Positions 40,751-52,593 are shown, counted from the first letter of the stretch. The stretch is DNA of 64,000 bases from Peronospora farinosa (GCA_947646735.1 CANTFK010000800.1:248001-312000), one strand, 5' to 3'. The notes: generated by a model not told the origin, from the sequence alone. Numbers and translations are program-made.

Positions 40751-41497
40751 CATTCCCGAGGAATATCGCACGATAAAACAAGGTACAGGTCGTACGAAAA
40801 CAGTCGTCGATATCGATCGAACAATTGTCCTGAGCCAATGGACATTTGCAACGTGCAGATCCCGCCTAGAGACGAATGTCGCCGCCGAAATTTGTGCTTC
40901 AAGTGCGGTAGTCCGAATCACCGATCCGCACAGTGTAATCATCGCCAACCACGAAATGATAGAGGAAACAATCGTTCAGGTCGAAGCTATCGTCAGCATG
41001 TAGATCGTCAGCATGTCAACAATGTGGACAGCCATGAGGACAAAGAGGACGCCCAAGAATCCATTGTTTACGATCGTGTCACGATCAATGCCGTGGAGGT
41101 CAGACGGAAGTCTGAGGCAGAACCTATTTACATCGTATCAAGCAGCGTTCAATCGGACATGCCAACGCAGAGTCGACTTCTAGTGCGTGATGGTGTCATT
41201 GGAGGCAACTCCGTCAAGATTTTGATCGACTCTGGTGCATCAACAAATCTAATCAGACCCGGTCTGGCATCGAAAGTTTTAAGCGAACAGAAGGTACAAG
41301 CGCGTCGTTTCGATGGAACGTGGACATCAAGTCATCCCACGAAGAGAGTGGAAGACACCATTTATATAGAAGGTATGGAGTTTCCACGGATGCAGTTCAC
41401 GGAATGGGACCTGCCGAATACGCACGACTTAATATTTGGTCAACCATGGTTCACCAAGTACAACCCCCAAATCGATTGGCGTACGCAACAGGATTAA
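40751..41497 (+). pseudogene. D zinc knuckle and protease
   Basis: The open frame carries a CCHC knuckle CFKCGSPNHRSAQC (about 40890-40935) and an aspartic protease (VKILIDSGASTNLIRPG at about 41215-41270; HDLIFGQPWFTKYNPQIDW near the end). DSGA is intact, unlike A and A2. The frame stops at TAA 41495-41497; RT follows in other frames. The upstream link to gag is broken. Confidence 0.85.
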
Positions 41498-41524
41498 GTA
41501 GAAACCCACACGACGTTCGAAGAC

Positions 41525-42698
41525 GTGGATGGTCCTACCTTTCAAGAGAAATTGAAATGTGGATCTTATGATGAGATATACCACTTGAAGGTAACCAACG
41601 TCGACCAAGCAGAAATACCGCAGGAGTTAATCCCACTTTTGGACGAGTATAACGACGTCTTTCCAGAAAAACTCCTGAACGAGATGCCTCCGACGCGATC
41701 AGTCAACTTCGAGTTGCAAATGAAGCTGATGCGATTCCGAGCTCCCGTGCTCCCTTCCGTCTTTCGAAGGTTGAGCAGGACGCACTGCAACAATTCGTTG
41801 AAGAGAATATACGAAAAGGATGGATAGAAGTATCAAACTCTCCATGGGTCTCAAATATCTTTAGGATTCCAAAGAAAGATCCTGCAACCGGAAAGTTTCC
41901 CAAACGCGCCGAATGGCTCCGAAGCGGCAATTCGAAGATCCCCATTCGATGGGTAATAGACTACCGCTATGTTAATAGCATGTCCGTCGTGGCAAAAATT
42001 CCTCTGCCATTGATCGAAGAACTATTTGACCGCATGGTTGGATGCACGTATTTTACGCTTCTCGATCTCGCACAAGGGTACCATCAAATGGTAGTGTTAC
42101 CGTCGAGTCGGCCCTACACGACTTCCAGGACCCACAAAGAAACGTATCAATGGTGTGTCGCACCGATGGATTTATCAGGTATGCCGGGAGTCTGGTCACG
42201 TCTTATGCGAACTTTGTTCGATAAGCTAGGACAATTTGTTGTCGTGTATCTCGACGACACCTGTAGCTTTTCCCGTACAATGGAGGCTCATCTCATTCAC
42301 GTTCGCGCAGTATGCGACGTGTTGCGCAAGGAAAAGCTGTACGCTCGTCTCTCCAAATGCGCTTTTGGTCGTCAGGAGATCGCATTTTTAGGACATATGG
42401 TTTCCAAAGATGGTCTGCGCGTCGACCCAAGAAAAACCAATACAATCGCGACATTCCGAGCGCCTACATGTCGCAAAAAATTGCTGATTTTTTTGGGTCT
42501 AGCGGGATATTTACCGGCGATTTATCTGCAATTTTGCACGGATATCGCGTCCTCTTCACGATTTAACCAAGAAGGATGCGCAATGGACTTGGGGGGAGAA
42601 TCAACACAAGGCTTTTAACGATTTAAAACTAGCACTTCAGCAATCTCCGACGCTGAAGTTGCCGGACTTTTCCCACCCTTTCATCGTAACAACGGATG
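41525..42698 (+). pseudogene. Reverse transcriptase of D (first part)
   Basis: The connection peptide (ELIPLLDEYNDVFPEKLLNEMPP) lies in 41525-41827. After a frame change, the fingers/palm follow (IPIRWVIDYRYVNSM, YFTLLDLAQGYHQM) with catalytic VVYLDDTCSFSRT, then the thumb (LGHMVSKDGLRVDP). A 15-residue insertion (TGKFPKRAEWLRSG) lies before the palm motif. A shift near 42530 breaks the end. The gene is cut at 42703 by element C and continues at 50516. Confidence 0.82.
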
Positions 42699-42703
42699 CT
42701 TCT

Positions 42704-43045
42704 TGTAATGGGCTACATTACACATATAGCATTAACACAAATAAACAATTACATATGTAGGCAGGTGCTGGGCCCGAATAGCGGGCACAGCGTGGTAATT
42801 TATTATTGGTTTATTATTGGGCCTAAAGTCCCCAATATGGACCAATGATAAATCAACCTGAAATTGTGTGGTTCCCGAAAGGCGGGAACACTGTCGTATT
42901 TATTACGACTAAAATCTTCGTAATTAGTACGAATTAAAACCAAAATAAAAATCAGAGTCAAATTTACTTAATACCTAATACTTGGGCTTGAGTCTTCCTC
43001 AAGCGCACGTGTAAGCTAGTGACGGTACGTTCTAGCCCCGTTACA
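42704..43045 (+). repeat. 5' LTR of C
   Basis: 342 bp, TGTAATGGGC...CCCCGTTACA; differs from the 3' LTR by about three changes. Confidence 0.96.
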
Positions 43046-43047
43046 CC

Positions 43048-43060
43048 TGGTAGCACTTTG
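43048..43060 (+). promoter_or_regulatory. Primer-binding site of C
   Basis: TGGTAGCACTTTG two bases after the LTR, as in B. Confidence 0.87.
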
Positions 43061-43071
43061 TAGTCCTTCCT

Positions 43072-44121
43072 ATGCCCGAGTTTGGGATGAGCGAATCGTC
43101 GTACTTTGACGCTCCAGATTTATTTCTGGAGCACGCGACCTTCCCCCATCTTACTGGTGTTGAGTGGGATGCCCTTAATCGCCTCGCGGCGATATCGGGA
43201 GAGGCATTCGTCGCGTCGCTGATGAGATCAGCGACCCCTGACGCGCAACGTCTCGCCATACATGAGTTTATGGCACGCGAGCTCGCCGAATCCAACCGGC
43301 GAGGCTTAACTCCCTCGCGCCCTTCACGTAATGAGGCCGTGAAGATGGAAACCTCCTCCTACTCTGGAGAAGGTAAGGACCGGTTATCGCTGAACCGGTG
43401 GTTCCGAGAAGTTGATATCGCCATCGCCTCGAGACTTCTTGAGGCTCCACAGGCGAAGGTCAACTTTCTTCTTTCCCGCCTCACCGGGAAGGCCAAGGAG
43501 TGGGCTCTTGGTAAACTCGTTGTGGACGAGCACGCATTTCCCACCTTGGTTACCATCCAGGACGATCTCCGTCTTGCCTTCGAGCCACCACAAGAGGAGA
43601 AACTGGTGCGATCAAGATTCCTGTCGATGCGACAGGGTAAAATGGCGATGCGCGACTACGTACAGATGGCTAGGCATCTGGCGTCGTGTATTATCACGCA
43701 CCCCATGGACATGTACACACAGGTGAATGTCTTTGTGGATGGTATGCGTGAGGGGCAAACCCGCTTATCGCTGGAGCGCGCCGAGCCTGCCACATTGGAA
43801 GAGGCATTCGCCATCGCACTTCGTGAAGACTTTAGGGTCACAAAGGCATATGCCAAACCCTCGGTCGTCAGCGTTCCCCGGCCTTCTGGCCCAGAACCTA
43901 TTGAGATCGACGTTATTGAGTCGTCGGGTGACCGGCGACGTGTCTTTCATCATAAAGGTGATGCTCGCACCGGGCGTCCAATGGTTTGCTTTCGTTGTCG
44001 CAAGCCAGGACATCGCGCGGCAGAGTGCCGTGCGCCAGCCCCATTATCGGTGCAAGTAGTGGACGCCCATCATGAGGGTGCTGTACCGGCCGCACGTCCA
44101 AAAAACGGTCGGGACCAGTAG
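43072..44121 (+). CDS. gag: Gag of element C (349 aa)
   Basis: Intact ORF from ATG 43072, same length and nearly the same sequence as Gag of B. Domains: N-terminal helical region ([15 protein letters not shown]), capsid-type centre ([29 protein letters not shown]), CCHC zinc knuckle [14 protein letters not shown] at about 306-319, short basic tail. It ends at TAG; pol begins 44 bp later in a different frame. With Gag intact in both copies, particle formation is the function most likely still available. Confidence 0.93.
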   Translation: MPEFGMSESSYFDAPDLFLEHATFPHLTGVEWDALNRLAAISGEAFVASLMRSATPDAQRLAIHEFMARELAESNRRGLTPSRPSRNEAVKMETSSYSGEGKDRLSLNRWFREVDIAIASRLLEAPQAKVNFLLSRLTGKAKEWALGKLVVDEHAFPTLVTIQDDLRLAFEPPQEEKLVRSRFLSMRQGKMAMRDYVQMARHLASCIITHPMDMYTQVNVFVDGMREGQTRLSLERAEPATLEEAFAIALREDFRVTKAYAKPSVVSVPRPSGPEPIEIDVIESSGDRRRVFHHKGDARTGRPMVCFRCRKPGHRAAECRAPAPLSVQVVDAHHEGAVPAARPKNGRDQ

Positions 44122-44165
44122 GTGCAGGGCGCCCTACTGGTTAGAACGGAGGTCCGGGTCCCCCG

Positions 44166-45953
44166 ATGGCAGCCCAACCTTCCAGTCCTCCTGCGCTACG
44201 CGCACGGTTAAATGCCACCACTACGAGTGGTGATTCACGTCTGATTATTGTCAGTTTACATGTCGCCGGCGTCCGGCGACCTCTGCGAGCACTCCTGGAC
44301 TCAGGAGCAACAAACAATTTCTTTCGTGAATCTTGTTTGTCGATGCTGCCTCCCAGCATTCAGGTCCGTGAGGGACCTGACCAAGTCGTCGTCAAGTTAC
44401 CTGACGGGAAACCACACCGCGTATCGCGGCGCAAAGTGTCGTTGCCGTACACGTTTGATGGTTTTCGCAGTAATGATGATTTCTTGGTGATCGCAATGAA
44501 TTATGCATTCGATTGCATACTGGGCATGCCATGGTTGGCACGTTATAAGCCCCAGATCGACTGGTTAGCCAGATCAGTGAGACGTCGACGCAAGTTCGAT
44601 GTCAGTGAAGTGTTTACCCATCTCTTGGTATCTCCAAGTGACTGGCCAAACGTCACAGTCGTGGATCGCGATTCCACGACGTTGGCGGTGCACAGAGCGA
44701 GCGATGGCCCTCTCTGCACTGCTTGTGCTGTTCTTCGAGACACAAGTGACAGTGACTCCTCGCTACAGAGCGAAGAGGACGACGAGGACGACGCGGTCGA
44801 ACAGGGGTTCCCGCGCGTCATTAATGCGGTTGAACAGGGGTTCCCGCACGTGAATGCAGTGGTTGAACCGGGGTTCCCATCTGCACCTATTGTGGTCGAG
44901 CAGGGGCTCCCACAAGGGCATTGTGGCGACGAGCATGAGCTCGCCAGCGAGTGTGACGTGGACGGACAGGAGTCCTCACGCGAGAGCATGATGGTCGAAC
45001 CGGGGTTCCCATCACCACCCACTGTGGTCGAGCCGAGGTTCCCACATGGGCATATTGTGGTCGAGCAGGGGCTCCCACACGAGTACAACGTGGACGGACA
45101 GGAGTCCCCACGCGAGAGCATGATGGTCGAACCGGGGTTCCCATCATCACCCACTGTGGTCGAACCGAGGTTCCCACATGGGCATACTGTGGTTGAGCAG
45201 GGACTCTCAAATGGGTTTACGGCGGCCGAGCAGGAGCTCCCGCATCAAGTGTCGACGGTCGAGTTTGGGGTACTCCCGTCCAGTGTTTCCGGATTCTTGG
45301 ATGACGACATCCAGTGCCTAGAGGGGGGTGATGGTTTATCACCTGACTGCGGTTCGCCAGCTTCGAGTAGTGACTCGAAGCACGATGGGGACAACAGCAC
45401 CGAGAATTTAGCGTTGGAATGTGTCCACGCTATCGTGTACGTGGAAGGGAGTCCACAAAGGCGCCAATATATCGAGGTCGAGAGTCCTCCTCGTAATGCG
45501 TCTTCCATTACAAGTCTTCCAGGGCTTTCCTGGAAGCATTTCCTACGTGACCTTAAGGGAGGCACTGTGGAACAAGTGTGTCTAATCACCAACGAGGTGG
45601 TTACCGTGGCAAACGAGGAGCATATGGCACGTCCTCAAAGCGCTGAGCCGAAGTATGCGCGTAAAGAAAGGTTTGCATCACAGTCATGGGAGGCCCTGCG
45701 AGAGTCTGGTAACCCCGTCTACGACATTGCTCGTGAGTATGCAGACGTGTTCCCGGACAAGATCCCGGCTGAACTTCCTGCGGACCGCGGTGTTCGGCAC
45801 GAGATTGATCTTGTGCCAGGGTCGAAGTTGGACGGCAGTGGCCGTTGCCTCGAGATCAAGTCGAAGCTATTGACGCATTCTTTGAAGGCCGCCGCAAAGC
45901 GGGTCATGTGCGGGAGAGTATCTCACCACATTCGAGTCCAACCTTCTGCGTGA
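44166..45953 (+). pseudogene. pol: Pol of C, first part: protease, repeat spacer, RT start (frameshifted)
   Basis: 595 codons with the protease ([11 protein letters not shown]), the VEPGFP/VEQGLP repeat spacer (about 44800-45240) and the start of RT ([11 protein letters not shown]). At about 45828-45834 seven bases present in B are missing, which shifts the frame. The last 45 residues are out-of-frame sequence. Confidence 0.9.
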
Positions 45954-47473
45954 AGAAGGCTACGGGAGGCTGGCGGATAGTGCATGCGTTCAATAAGTTG
46001 AATGATGCCACTATTCCTGCGCAAACGCCAATTCCCAGGAAGGACATGGTGCTGAATTCCATGTCAGGTAGTGTCATCTTCAGTGCCATCGACTTGACCG
46101 ATGGCTTTTACCAGATTTTGATGCGCCCGAGCGATATCCCACTCACCGCGGTGAGCACCCCGAGTGGCATGTTATGGGAGTGGCTGGTAATGCCACAAGG
46201 GTTGAAGAACGCTCCGGCCACTTTCAATCGCATTGTGTCCCAAGTGTTGAGACCTCTTCGGAACTTTGCCCCAAGTTATTTTGACGATATCTTCGTCCAT
46301 AGTCGCGCCGAGGGCAACCTCAACGATGTCCAAGTTCACCTTCAACACCTGAAGCAAGTGTTTCAAGTTATGCGGGACAACAAGTTGTACGCGAATCTCA
46401 AGAAGTGTGTCTTTTGTGCACCGGAGATTCCGGTGTTAGGTTTCTATGTGAGTAAATCGGGAGTTCGAGCTGATCCAGAGAAGGTGTCGTCCATCTGTTC
46501 TTGGCCCACGCCCAAGAACCCTACGGAGTTGCGCCATTGGCTCGGCTTGGCTAATTATTTGCACAAGTATACAAAGGATTATGCTGGTTATATCCAGCCT
46601 TTGTCGTCACTCTTGAAGAAAGACGCCACGTGGTTGTGGCGTCCCGAGCACCAAGCAGCCTTCGAAGCAGTAAAGAAGATCTTGGCGTCAGCGCCAGTCC
46701 TGGTCCTACCAGACGATTCCAAGCCGTTCCACGTGGTTTGCGACGCCAGTGATTTTGCAATCGGTTGTGCCCTCATGCAATTTGATGATGAGGGCCGTGA
46801 ACGAGTCGTGAGCTATCAGTCGCGACAGATGAAGCCAGCTGAGAAGAACTATCCGGTTCACGACAAGGAGTTATTAGCGATGCGCTATGCACTCATCAAG
46901 TTTCGCGTGCATCTCCTTGGTGAAAGTACGTTTGCTTTGTACACCGATCATGCATCGCTGCGCACAGCGATGAAGAGCCCACACCTGTCCCAACGGATGG
47001 CACGATGGCTCTCATTCTTCTCTGAGTACAACTTCGTCGTGCATTACAAGCCAGGCAAGACCAATATTCTCGCTGACGCCTTGTCACGACGTCCCGACTA
47101 CGATCCTCGGACTGCTCTGAGTCGCCAGGCTACTGATGACGAGGACGATGATGACCGATGTGCAATGTGTGTATCGCTGAACTTAACTCGGGTTACACCC
47201 GAGCCGTGTTTATTTGATGAGATCGTCGCAGCGTACAAGGGTGACTCAGATTATGCATACATTATCGAGTATCTGCGTGCTCCCAGCGATGCTGCACTGG
47301 GAGCATTATCCCGTACCAAGCGCGACCATATTCATCGATACAGTTTAGATGGCGATTTGCTTCTGTATAGCATCGACCAATTCGATTCTCCTCGCACGGT
47401 GATTGCCAATGACATGGATTTGCGTGCAAGAATCATCACGAGTATCACGATGCTCCTGCTGGCGGCCATTTAG
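45845..47473 (+). pseudogene. pol: Pol of C, second part: RT and RNase H
   Basis: 542 codons, continuing RT after the deletion: [46 protein letters not shown], catalytic [10 protein letters not shown], and RNase H with [23 protein letters not shown] and [12 protein letters not shown]. Ends at TAG 47471-47473 because of the frame change before integrase shared with B (about 47431-47440). Confidence 0.9.
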
Positions 47474-48170
47474 GCCGCGAAAAGACTTTCGCGGCTGTGT
47501 CTCGAGACTTCTTCTGGCCCCACATGTATAAGTGGGTACGCAACTGGATCCGAACGTGCGAAATATGCCAGCGTGTGAAGCCATCTCCATCGTCACAGGC
47601 TCCCTTGCGATCGTTGCCAATTGCAGCAGAGGCCTGGAGATCAGTTTCGATGGACTTTATCTTCGGGCTTGCGCCCGATAGCCAAGCTCGAACGGGCATC
47701 TTGGTCTTTGTTGACAGATTCAGCAAGATGACACATCTCGTGCCTGTTCACGCTAAGGTCACCGCGGCAGAGACCGCGGCGCACTTCATCGACGCGGTGT
47801 TCCGTCATCATGGCCTTCCAGAAAACATTGTTTCGGACCGTGATCCGCGATTTACGTCCGCATTTTGGACATCACTTTTCGAGCTCCTCGGGACAAACTG
47901 CTGATGTCGACTGCGGCCCATCCGGAAACGGATGGGCAGACCGAGCGCGTGAACCGAGTCCTCGAAGATGTTCTTCGGAGTTATGCTACGTCATTTACAA
48001 GTTGGAGTGCATTTTTACCACTCGCTGAGTTCGCACTCAACAACGCCGTACACGCGTCAACAGGGCTGACTCCATTTTTTGTGAATTCGGCTCGTCACCC
48101 TCGTGTTCCTATTTTCCTGGCCGTGGGGCGACCCACAACACCTAGTGACTCCACTCTGGGGGGGGGTTAA
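47432..48170 (+). pseudogene. Integrase zinc domain and core of C
   Basis: The HHCC region starts just upstream of 47497. The core lies in 47497-47904 (D in SMDFIFGLAPDS, D in SDRDPRFTSAFW) and, after a 1-bp deletion in an A run at about 47894, in 47865-48170 (E in DGQTERVNRV). B has the extra A and keeps this part open, so the deletion is private to C. Confidence 0.87.
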
Positions 48171-49557
48171 AGGTGATAAACAAGGATCGAGTGCAGCTCA
48201 CGGTATTTTGAGCGCGAATACAGTAACACGATCCAAGGCAAAGACGGCCATTTTGACGCCATCAGACGTGGCGTCCCCATTAGCTCGATGGACTGCGCAG
48301 ACATTGATTGACCCGTCTTCGGGTAAGCGTTCCCCTACTGCCAACTACGCGCCGATTGAGTCGGCGCGACCAATTGATGACATGGCCGTGTCGGAATTTA
48401 TACTCCAACGTCAAGCCATCACCAGGTTTGTACGCGACGCACTACAAACTGCTGTAGACCTACAGAAGGAGAACGCTGACAAACATGGAAGAAAGAACAT
48501 GAGCAAGTTTGAGAAAGGTGACCGTGTATTATTATCGACGGAAGGTTTAAGAGATTCTGCGGTCACTAATCTGGGCGCGAGTAAACTCTCGCCACGCTTC
48601 ATCGGTCCATTTAAGGTTCTGAAGGCAATTGGCGACGCTTATACACTCGACGTCCCCTCTTCACTGCGACTCCACCCGACATTCTATGTCGGGCGGCTGA
48701 AGGAATATCGTCCGGCTACGCTTCACGGTTTGGCTCCGACGCCGGCTTCAGGGGTTCGTAAGTCGAACGGCCTTCCCGTCGCGCTCGACGCGCCGATGAC
48801 ATGGGGCGGGGTCTCGATCCCGTCTGAACCTGACCAAGCATCTGGCGCTCCAGAATCCTTATCCGCTCGAGCAGTTCACGGTTCGACTGCCGGGTCTCAC
48901 TCGAAGTCTTCTCCGCCTGGGCAGCACGTTCACTGGCAGCCTCAGCCTCCAGCCGAGCATCGGCAGCTATATTCACGGCCTGATCAACATCGTCCTGAGC
49001 AACCAGGACGCCAGCTCTACCACCGCGAGGGCCCTCCTCCGCTTGTTGATGCGGAGGGACAGGTGCGCTGGATTGTAGACCGCATTGTGGGTCACGAGGA
49101 CCCTCCACAACCATTACTGCAGTCGGCTCATGAGAAGCGTGCGGTTCCATCCGTGCGTAGGTACCGAGTACGTTGGCTTGGATTCCCTCCCGAGCAGGAT
49201 ACATGGGAACCACGTTCCTCGCTCCTTCGTGACGTTCCAGATGTGGTTCTGTCGTATGAAGCCACGAAGTCGGACTATTCCAAGGCGGGCGAGCACGCGA
49301 ACGCTCTCGTGACAAACGAGAGCGGTAAGGAGATTCACGTTGTCGGAAACGGGAACGATGACAAGAACGAGAACGATGTCGCGAATGAGAACGACGTCGT
49401 GAACGAGAACGTCGCGGTGAATACATATCACGATTGCGAGGCGAGAATCGCGAAGCAGGACGGACAAGCGAACGTGTCGCTGCCCTGCGCTGATGATCCC
49501 GCGGAGATTGACTCCGCTTTCGCGAGTGGTGCTGATAGCGAGGCGCACCACGAATAA
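48103..49557 (+). CDS. Integrase tail and chromodomain of C (open, 484 codons in frame)
   Basis: After the G run at about 48157-48165 the frame carries the tail: KTAILTPSDVASPLARW linker, RFIGPFKVLKAIGDAYTLDV (GPY-like), LHPTFYVGRLKEY, a Pro-rich linker, and a chromodomain at RYRVRWLGFPPEQDTWEPRS. Codons before about 48160 are read out of frame relative to the integrase core, so the ORF start given is only the open limit. It overlaps the antisense ORF at 48716-49557. Ends at TAA 49555-49557. Confidence 0.85.
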   Translation: MFLFSWPWGDPQHLVTPLWGGVKGDKQGSSAAHGILSANTVTRSKAKTAILTPSDVASPLARWTAQTLIDPSSGKRSPTANYAPIESARPIDDMAVSEFILQRQAITRFVRDALQTAVDLQKENADKHGRKNMSKFEKGDRVLLSTEGLRDSAVTNLGASKLSPRFIGPFKVLKAIGDAYTLDVPSSLRLHPTFYVGRLKEYRPATLHGLAPTPASGVRKSNGLPVALDAPMTWGGVSIPSEPDQASGAPESLSARAVHGSTAGSHSKSSPPGQHVHWQPQPPAEHRQLYSRPDQHRPEQPGRQLYHREGPPPLVDAEGQVRWIVDRIVGHEDPPQPLLQSAHEKRAVPSVRRYRVRWLGFPPEQDTWEPRSSLLRDVPDVVLSYEATKSDYSKAGEHANALVTNESGKEIHVVGNGNDDKNENDVANENDVVNENVAVNTYHDCEARIAKQDGQANVSLPCADDPAEIDSAFASGADSEAHHE

Positions 49558-50161
49558 CTGCGCTTCTCCGTTCGCTCAGACTTCGCTCATACTTTGCAAT
49601 CCAACTTCGTTCGCGATCGCTGAGTGGACACTCAGCGATGTGTCGTCGCCATTCGTCATGAGTTGGGCGTGGAGTCGAGTCACAAGATTGGCATCCTTCA
49701 TTGACATGGACGAAGCAGAGACGGTCCTCATTCCAAGCTTCCTCACACACTCTTTCGCGTAGCGCGCCGATGGAGTGATCGGCGCGAAGTTCCTCTCGAT
49801 TGGCGAGCCATAATTGGAAGCTGCTACCATCCTCGAGCATCCGATTCCAACGTTGGATGAAGGCGCACCAAGAACGTTGTAGAGCTTCATGCTCGATTCC
49901 ATCAAGACCTTTCCCGCGCAGTTTTCGAAATCGGCGGAAGTATTCCCGCATCATGTCCAGTGAGTCCGAAGCGTGAGCTCCGGACAAGTCGTACAGCGAC
50001 CAAGGTATGAGCTGCCGCGCCATGATGCTAGTTGATGCATTCCCGCTGATGTATCTTGGGCGTCCTGCTGGATTGGGTTCTGGGTCTCCGGACATTGCTT
50101 GTTCGTTTGTGGGCGAAGGGTTTTCGACAGTTGAGCACTCACGGTTGGTGAGTGCTGTCAT
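48716..50161 (-). CDS. Antisense ORF of element C (481 aa), unknown function
   Basis: Counterpart of 3700-5139, intact from ATG at 50161 (13 bp inside the 3' LTR) to a stop at 48716. In the 604 bp with no sense ORF I see three base differences from B, two synonymous in this frame and one P/S change. In the overlap zone there are more changes and one 6-bp indel (RIRILERQ against RILERQ) that preserves both frames. Same architecture: Trp-rich N-terminal part, C-x2-C-x13-H-x3-C motif, RS-rich tract, C-terminal coiled coil. Family not recognised. Confidence 0.65.
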   Translation of the reverse strand: MTALTNRECSTVENPSPTNEQAMSGDPEPNPAGRPRYISGNASTSIMARQLIPWSLYDLSGAHASDSLDMMREYFRRFRKLRGKGLDGIEHEALQRSWCAFIQRWNRMLEDGSSFQLWLANREELRADHSIGALRERVCEEAWNEDRLCFVHVNEGCQSCDSTPRPTHDEWRRHIAECPLSDRERSWIAKYERSLSERRSAVIRGAPRYQHHSRKRSQSPRDHQRRAATRSLVRPASRFSPRNRDMYSPRRSRSRRRSHSRHRSRSCHRSRFRQRESPYRSRLSRERSRARPPWNSPTSWLHTTEPHLERHEGARNVVPMYPAREGIQANVLGTYARMEPHASHEPTAVMVVEGPRDPQCGLQSSAPVPPHQQAEEGPRGGRAGVLVAQDDVDQAVNIAADARLEAEAASERAAQAEKTSSETRQSNRELLERIRILERQMLGQVQTGSRPRPMSSARRARREGRSTYEPLKPASEPNREA

Positions 50162-50162
50162 G

Positions 50163-50174
50163 AGAAGGGGGTGA
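50163..50174 (+). promoter_or_regulatory. Polypurine tract of C
   Basis: AGAAGGGGGTGA next to the 3' LTR. Confidence 0.85.
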
Positions 50175-50515
50175 TGTAATGGGCTACATTACACATATAG
50201 CATTAACACAAATAAACAATTACATATGTAGGCAGGTGCTGGGCCCGAATAGCGGGCACAGCGTGGTAATTTATTATTGGTTTATTATGGGCCTAAAGTC
50301 CCCAATATGGACCAATGATAAATCAACCTGAAATTGTGTGGTTCCCGAAAGGCGGGAACACTGTCGTATTTATTACGACTAAAATCTTCGTAATTAGTAC
50401 GAATTAAAACCAAAATAAAAATCAGTGTTAAATTTACTTAATACCTAATACTTGGGCTTGAGTCTTCCTCAAGCGCACGTGTAAGCTAGTGACGGTACGT
50501 TCTAGCCCCGTTACA
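50175..50515 (+). repeat. 3' LTR of C
   Basis: 341 bp, ends as in the 5' LTR, followed by TSD CTTCT. Confidence 0.96.
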
Positions 50516-51684
50516 CTTCTGGGTTCTGCGTGGGTGGTGTTTTTTCGCAACGTATTAACGACAACGACCACGTTATTGCGTTTTATTCGAAACATTTGGG
50601 ACCACACGAATTGAAATGGCCATCCCACGAGAAAGAGCTTCTGGCCATCAAGACTGCTCTAGAAAAATGGCGTCCGTATCTTCATGGAAGACACTTTTTA
50701 GTCTACACCGACAATTCAGCGTGCAAGTGGATGCTCCACCATCCCAAAGTGTCTCCCAAGATGGCTCGAATGCTGATGTTCTTTTCCCATTTTGACTTTG
50801 TCTTACATCATGTGAAAGGACAATCAAATGTCGTGGCCGACGCTTTATCTCGTCCGCCTGTGACTGGCGAGCATTCCAACGAGCCCACGGTGCCTACGTC
50901 CCATGTTCCAGATCTGTCGCACGTTGTACATGAGTGTACAGAGAAGTGTAATCTTCCCTTTACTCTTTTGGACAAGCACATGGTGCACTCTGTCCTCCTT
51001 CAGTACATTCCGCTGGATGTATCCCAACTCTTACTTGACAATGTGGAGTTGAGGGGAGAAAGTCGTCCGATAGGAGTCTCTCAGGAGCAAATCCACAAAG
51101 CCGAGTTTCACGTTGTGCGCGCACATATCAGCAAAAAAGTGCGGAAAGCGATTCAGCAAGGATATCGTAAGGACAAGTTCTTCAAGAATATCTGGGAAAC
51201 CGAGCAGTCAAATGACAAGCTCATAATTGACAAAGGACTCTTATATCTAAAGCAAGATGATGCAATGCAGCAAATATGCATTCCAGACATGCCGGAATTA
51301 AAGACGAAGATTTTATATGAGTTTCACGACGCAGCCACCGCAGCACATCCAGGAGTTCGCAGAACTTACCTGAAGTTAAAGCACTGGTTCTACTGGCCGC
51401 ATATGCTTGAGACGGTGCAGAAGTACGTCGAGACATGTGAAACATGCGCTCGATGGAAGTCAAACAGCCAGCGAAAGAAAGGATTAATGATTCCTATCCC
51501 CATTTCGGAGGAATGGTGGGAAGTAGCTATATTCGTCGTCGTAGACAAGTTGTCAAAGAGACCGATTTATGCACCAACGTACGTATACGACTGCCGATTC
51601 GAAAGACACCGCAAAGTTGTTTTTCGACGCCGTAGTTCGACATCATGGACTGCCAAAGGTAATAATCAGCGATCGGGATCCTAA
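50516..51684 (+). pseudogene. D continued: RNase H, integrase zinc domain
   Basis: Long open frame (50530-51684). RNase H: GGVFSQRINDNDHVIAFYSK, YTDNSACKWMLHHP, KGQSNVVADALSRPP. Integrase zinc domain: H in EFHDAATAAHPG, C in ETCETCARWKSN, and WFYWPHMLE between. The first core strand is reached (WEVAIFVVVDKLSKRP). A frame change near 51570-51600 moves coding to the next ORF. Confidence 0.88.
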
Positions 51685-52264
51685 GTTCACAGTAAACTTC
51701 TGGAAATCTTTAATGAACATAATGGGTGTTAAACTAAGCATGACGACCGCTCATAGGGCGCAAGCAGATGGACAAACAGAACGCCAAAACCTGGTGTTAG
51801 AGGACGCTTTATGCTGCTTGGTAGCCTACAGTGGAGAAAATTGGGTCAAGCTACTTGATACTGTAAAGTACGCGCACGTCACCTCGGTGAATGCGACCAC
51901 TAAGCTCACTCCATTTGAGATCGATACCGGAAGAAAGGTTTCCAATTTGATTTCTCACGAATACAAAGAATACGATGGTCTAGGCCCACAACCAATCTCA
52001 GAGTTTGCTTTAAAGTTCGCCAAAGATCGTCATGACGTAGTGCGTAAGGCACGAAAAAACCTAGAGCAAGCCCAAGAAAGACAGAAAAAGTACTACGACC
52101 CTAAAAGAACAAACATCACCTTTAATGTCGGTGACTTAGTTCTACTGGATACCAAAAATTTACCGTTAAGGACAGTCAACGCTCACATTGGGTTAAAGAA
52201 AGCAAAGCTCGCGGCCAAAAAAGTTGGACCGTTTGAAATAATCAAGATGACAACCCGAATGTAG
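51569..52264 (+). pseudogene. D integrase core and tail
   Basis: DTAKLFFDAVVRHHGLPKVI, second catalytic Asp in ISDRDPKFTVNFW, Glu in ADGQTERQN, then the tail KKYYDPKRTNITFNVGDLVLLDTKNL and KVGPFEIIKM. Ends at TAG 52262-52264, after which homologous coding continues in another frame with a stop (VAKLKLSRILKKLH then TAA). Confidence 0.87.
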
Positions 52265-52412
52265 CGAAGTTGAAGCTATCACGAATTTTGAAGAAACTGC
52301 ATTAATCGTTTAACGTCGACCTACTCTTTCCATACAAGCCGAATGCCTTTGAGTTCGCTGGACGACCGATCCCAAAAACATCACCGGTTATCCTAGAGGC
52401 AGATACCGGTAA

Positions 52413-52575
52413 AGAACTTCACATTGTGGAAAGGTTGCTTAGTCGTCGTTAGCGCAGCCGTCAATTAGAATGGCTAGTAAAATGGCACGGCCTGCCGGAG
52501 TGTGATAGTACTTGGGAACGCGAGAAAGCTATCCGCCACGTTTCGCATTGGCAGCGACTAGTACAGGACTTTTGA
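52413..52575 (+). pseudogene. D chromodomain with in-frame TAG
   Basis: The frame reads ELHIVERLLSRR, TAG (52450-52452), then RQLEWLVKWHGLPECDSTWE and HWQRLVQDF before TGA 52573-52575. The aromatic cage pattern (LEWLVKWHGL...STWE) is that of a chromodomain. Confidence 0.82.
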
Positions 52576-52593
52576 GACCGCCAACGCGAAGTC

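Larger units (their letters stand above)
42704..50515 (+). mobile_element. Element C: young Ty3/Gypsy chromovirus, TSD CTTCT
   Basis: 7812 bp, sister of B on the opposite strand. LTRs 42704-43045 and 50175-50515; TSD CTTCT at 42699-42703 and 50516-50520; excision rejoins RT and RNase H of D. The sequence is almost identical to B throughout. Copy-specific lesions: a 7-bp deletion near 45830 in pol, a 1-bp deletion near 47894 in integrase, and a longer G run (9 against 7) near 48160. B and C share the frame change before integrase. Confidence 0.97.
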
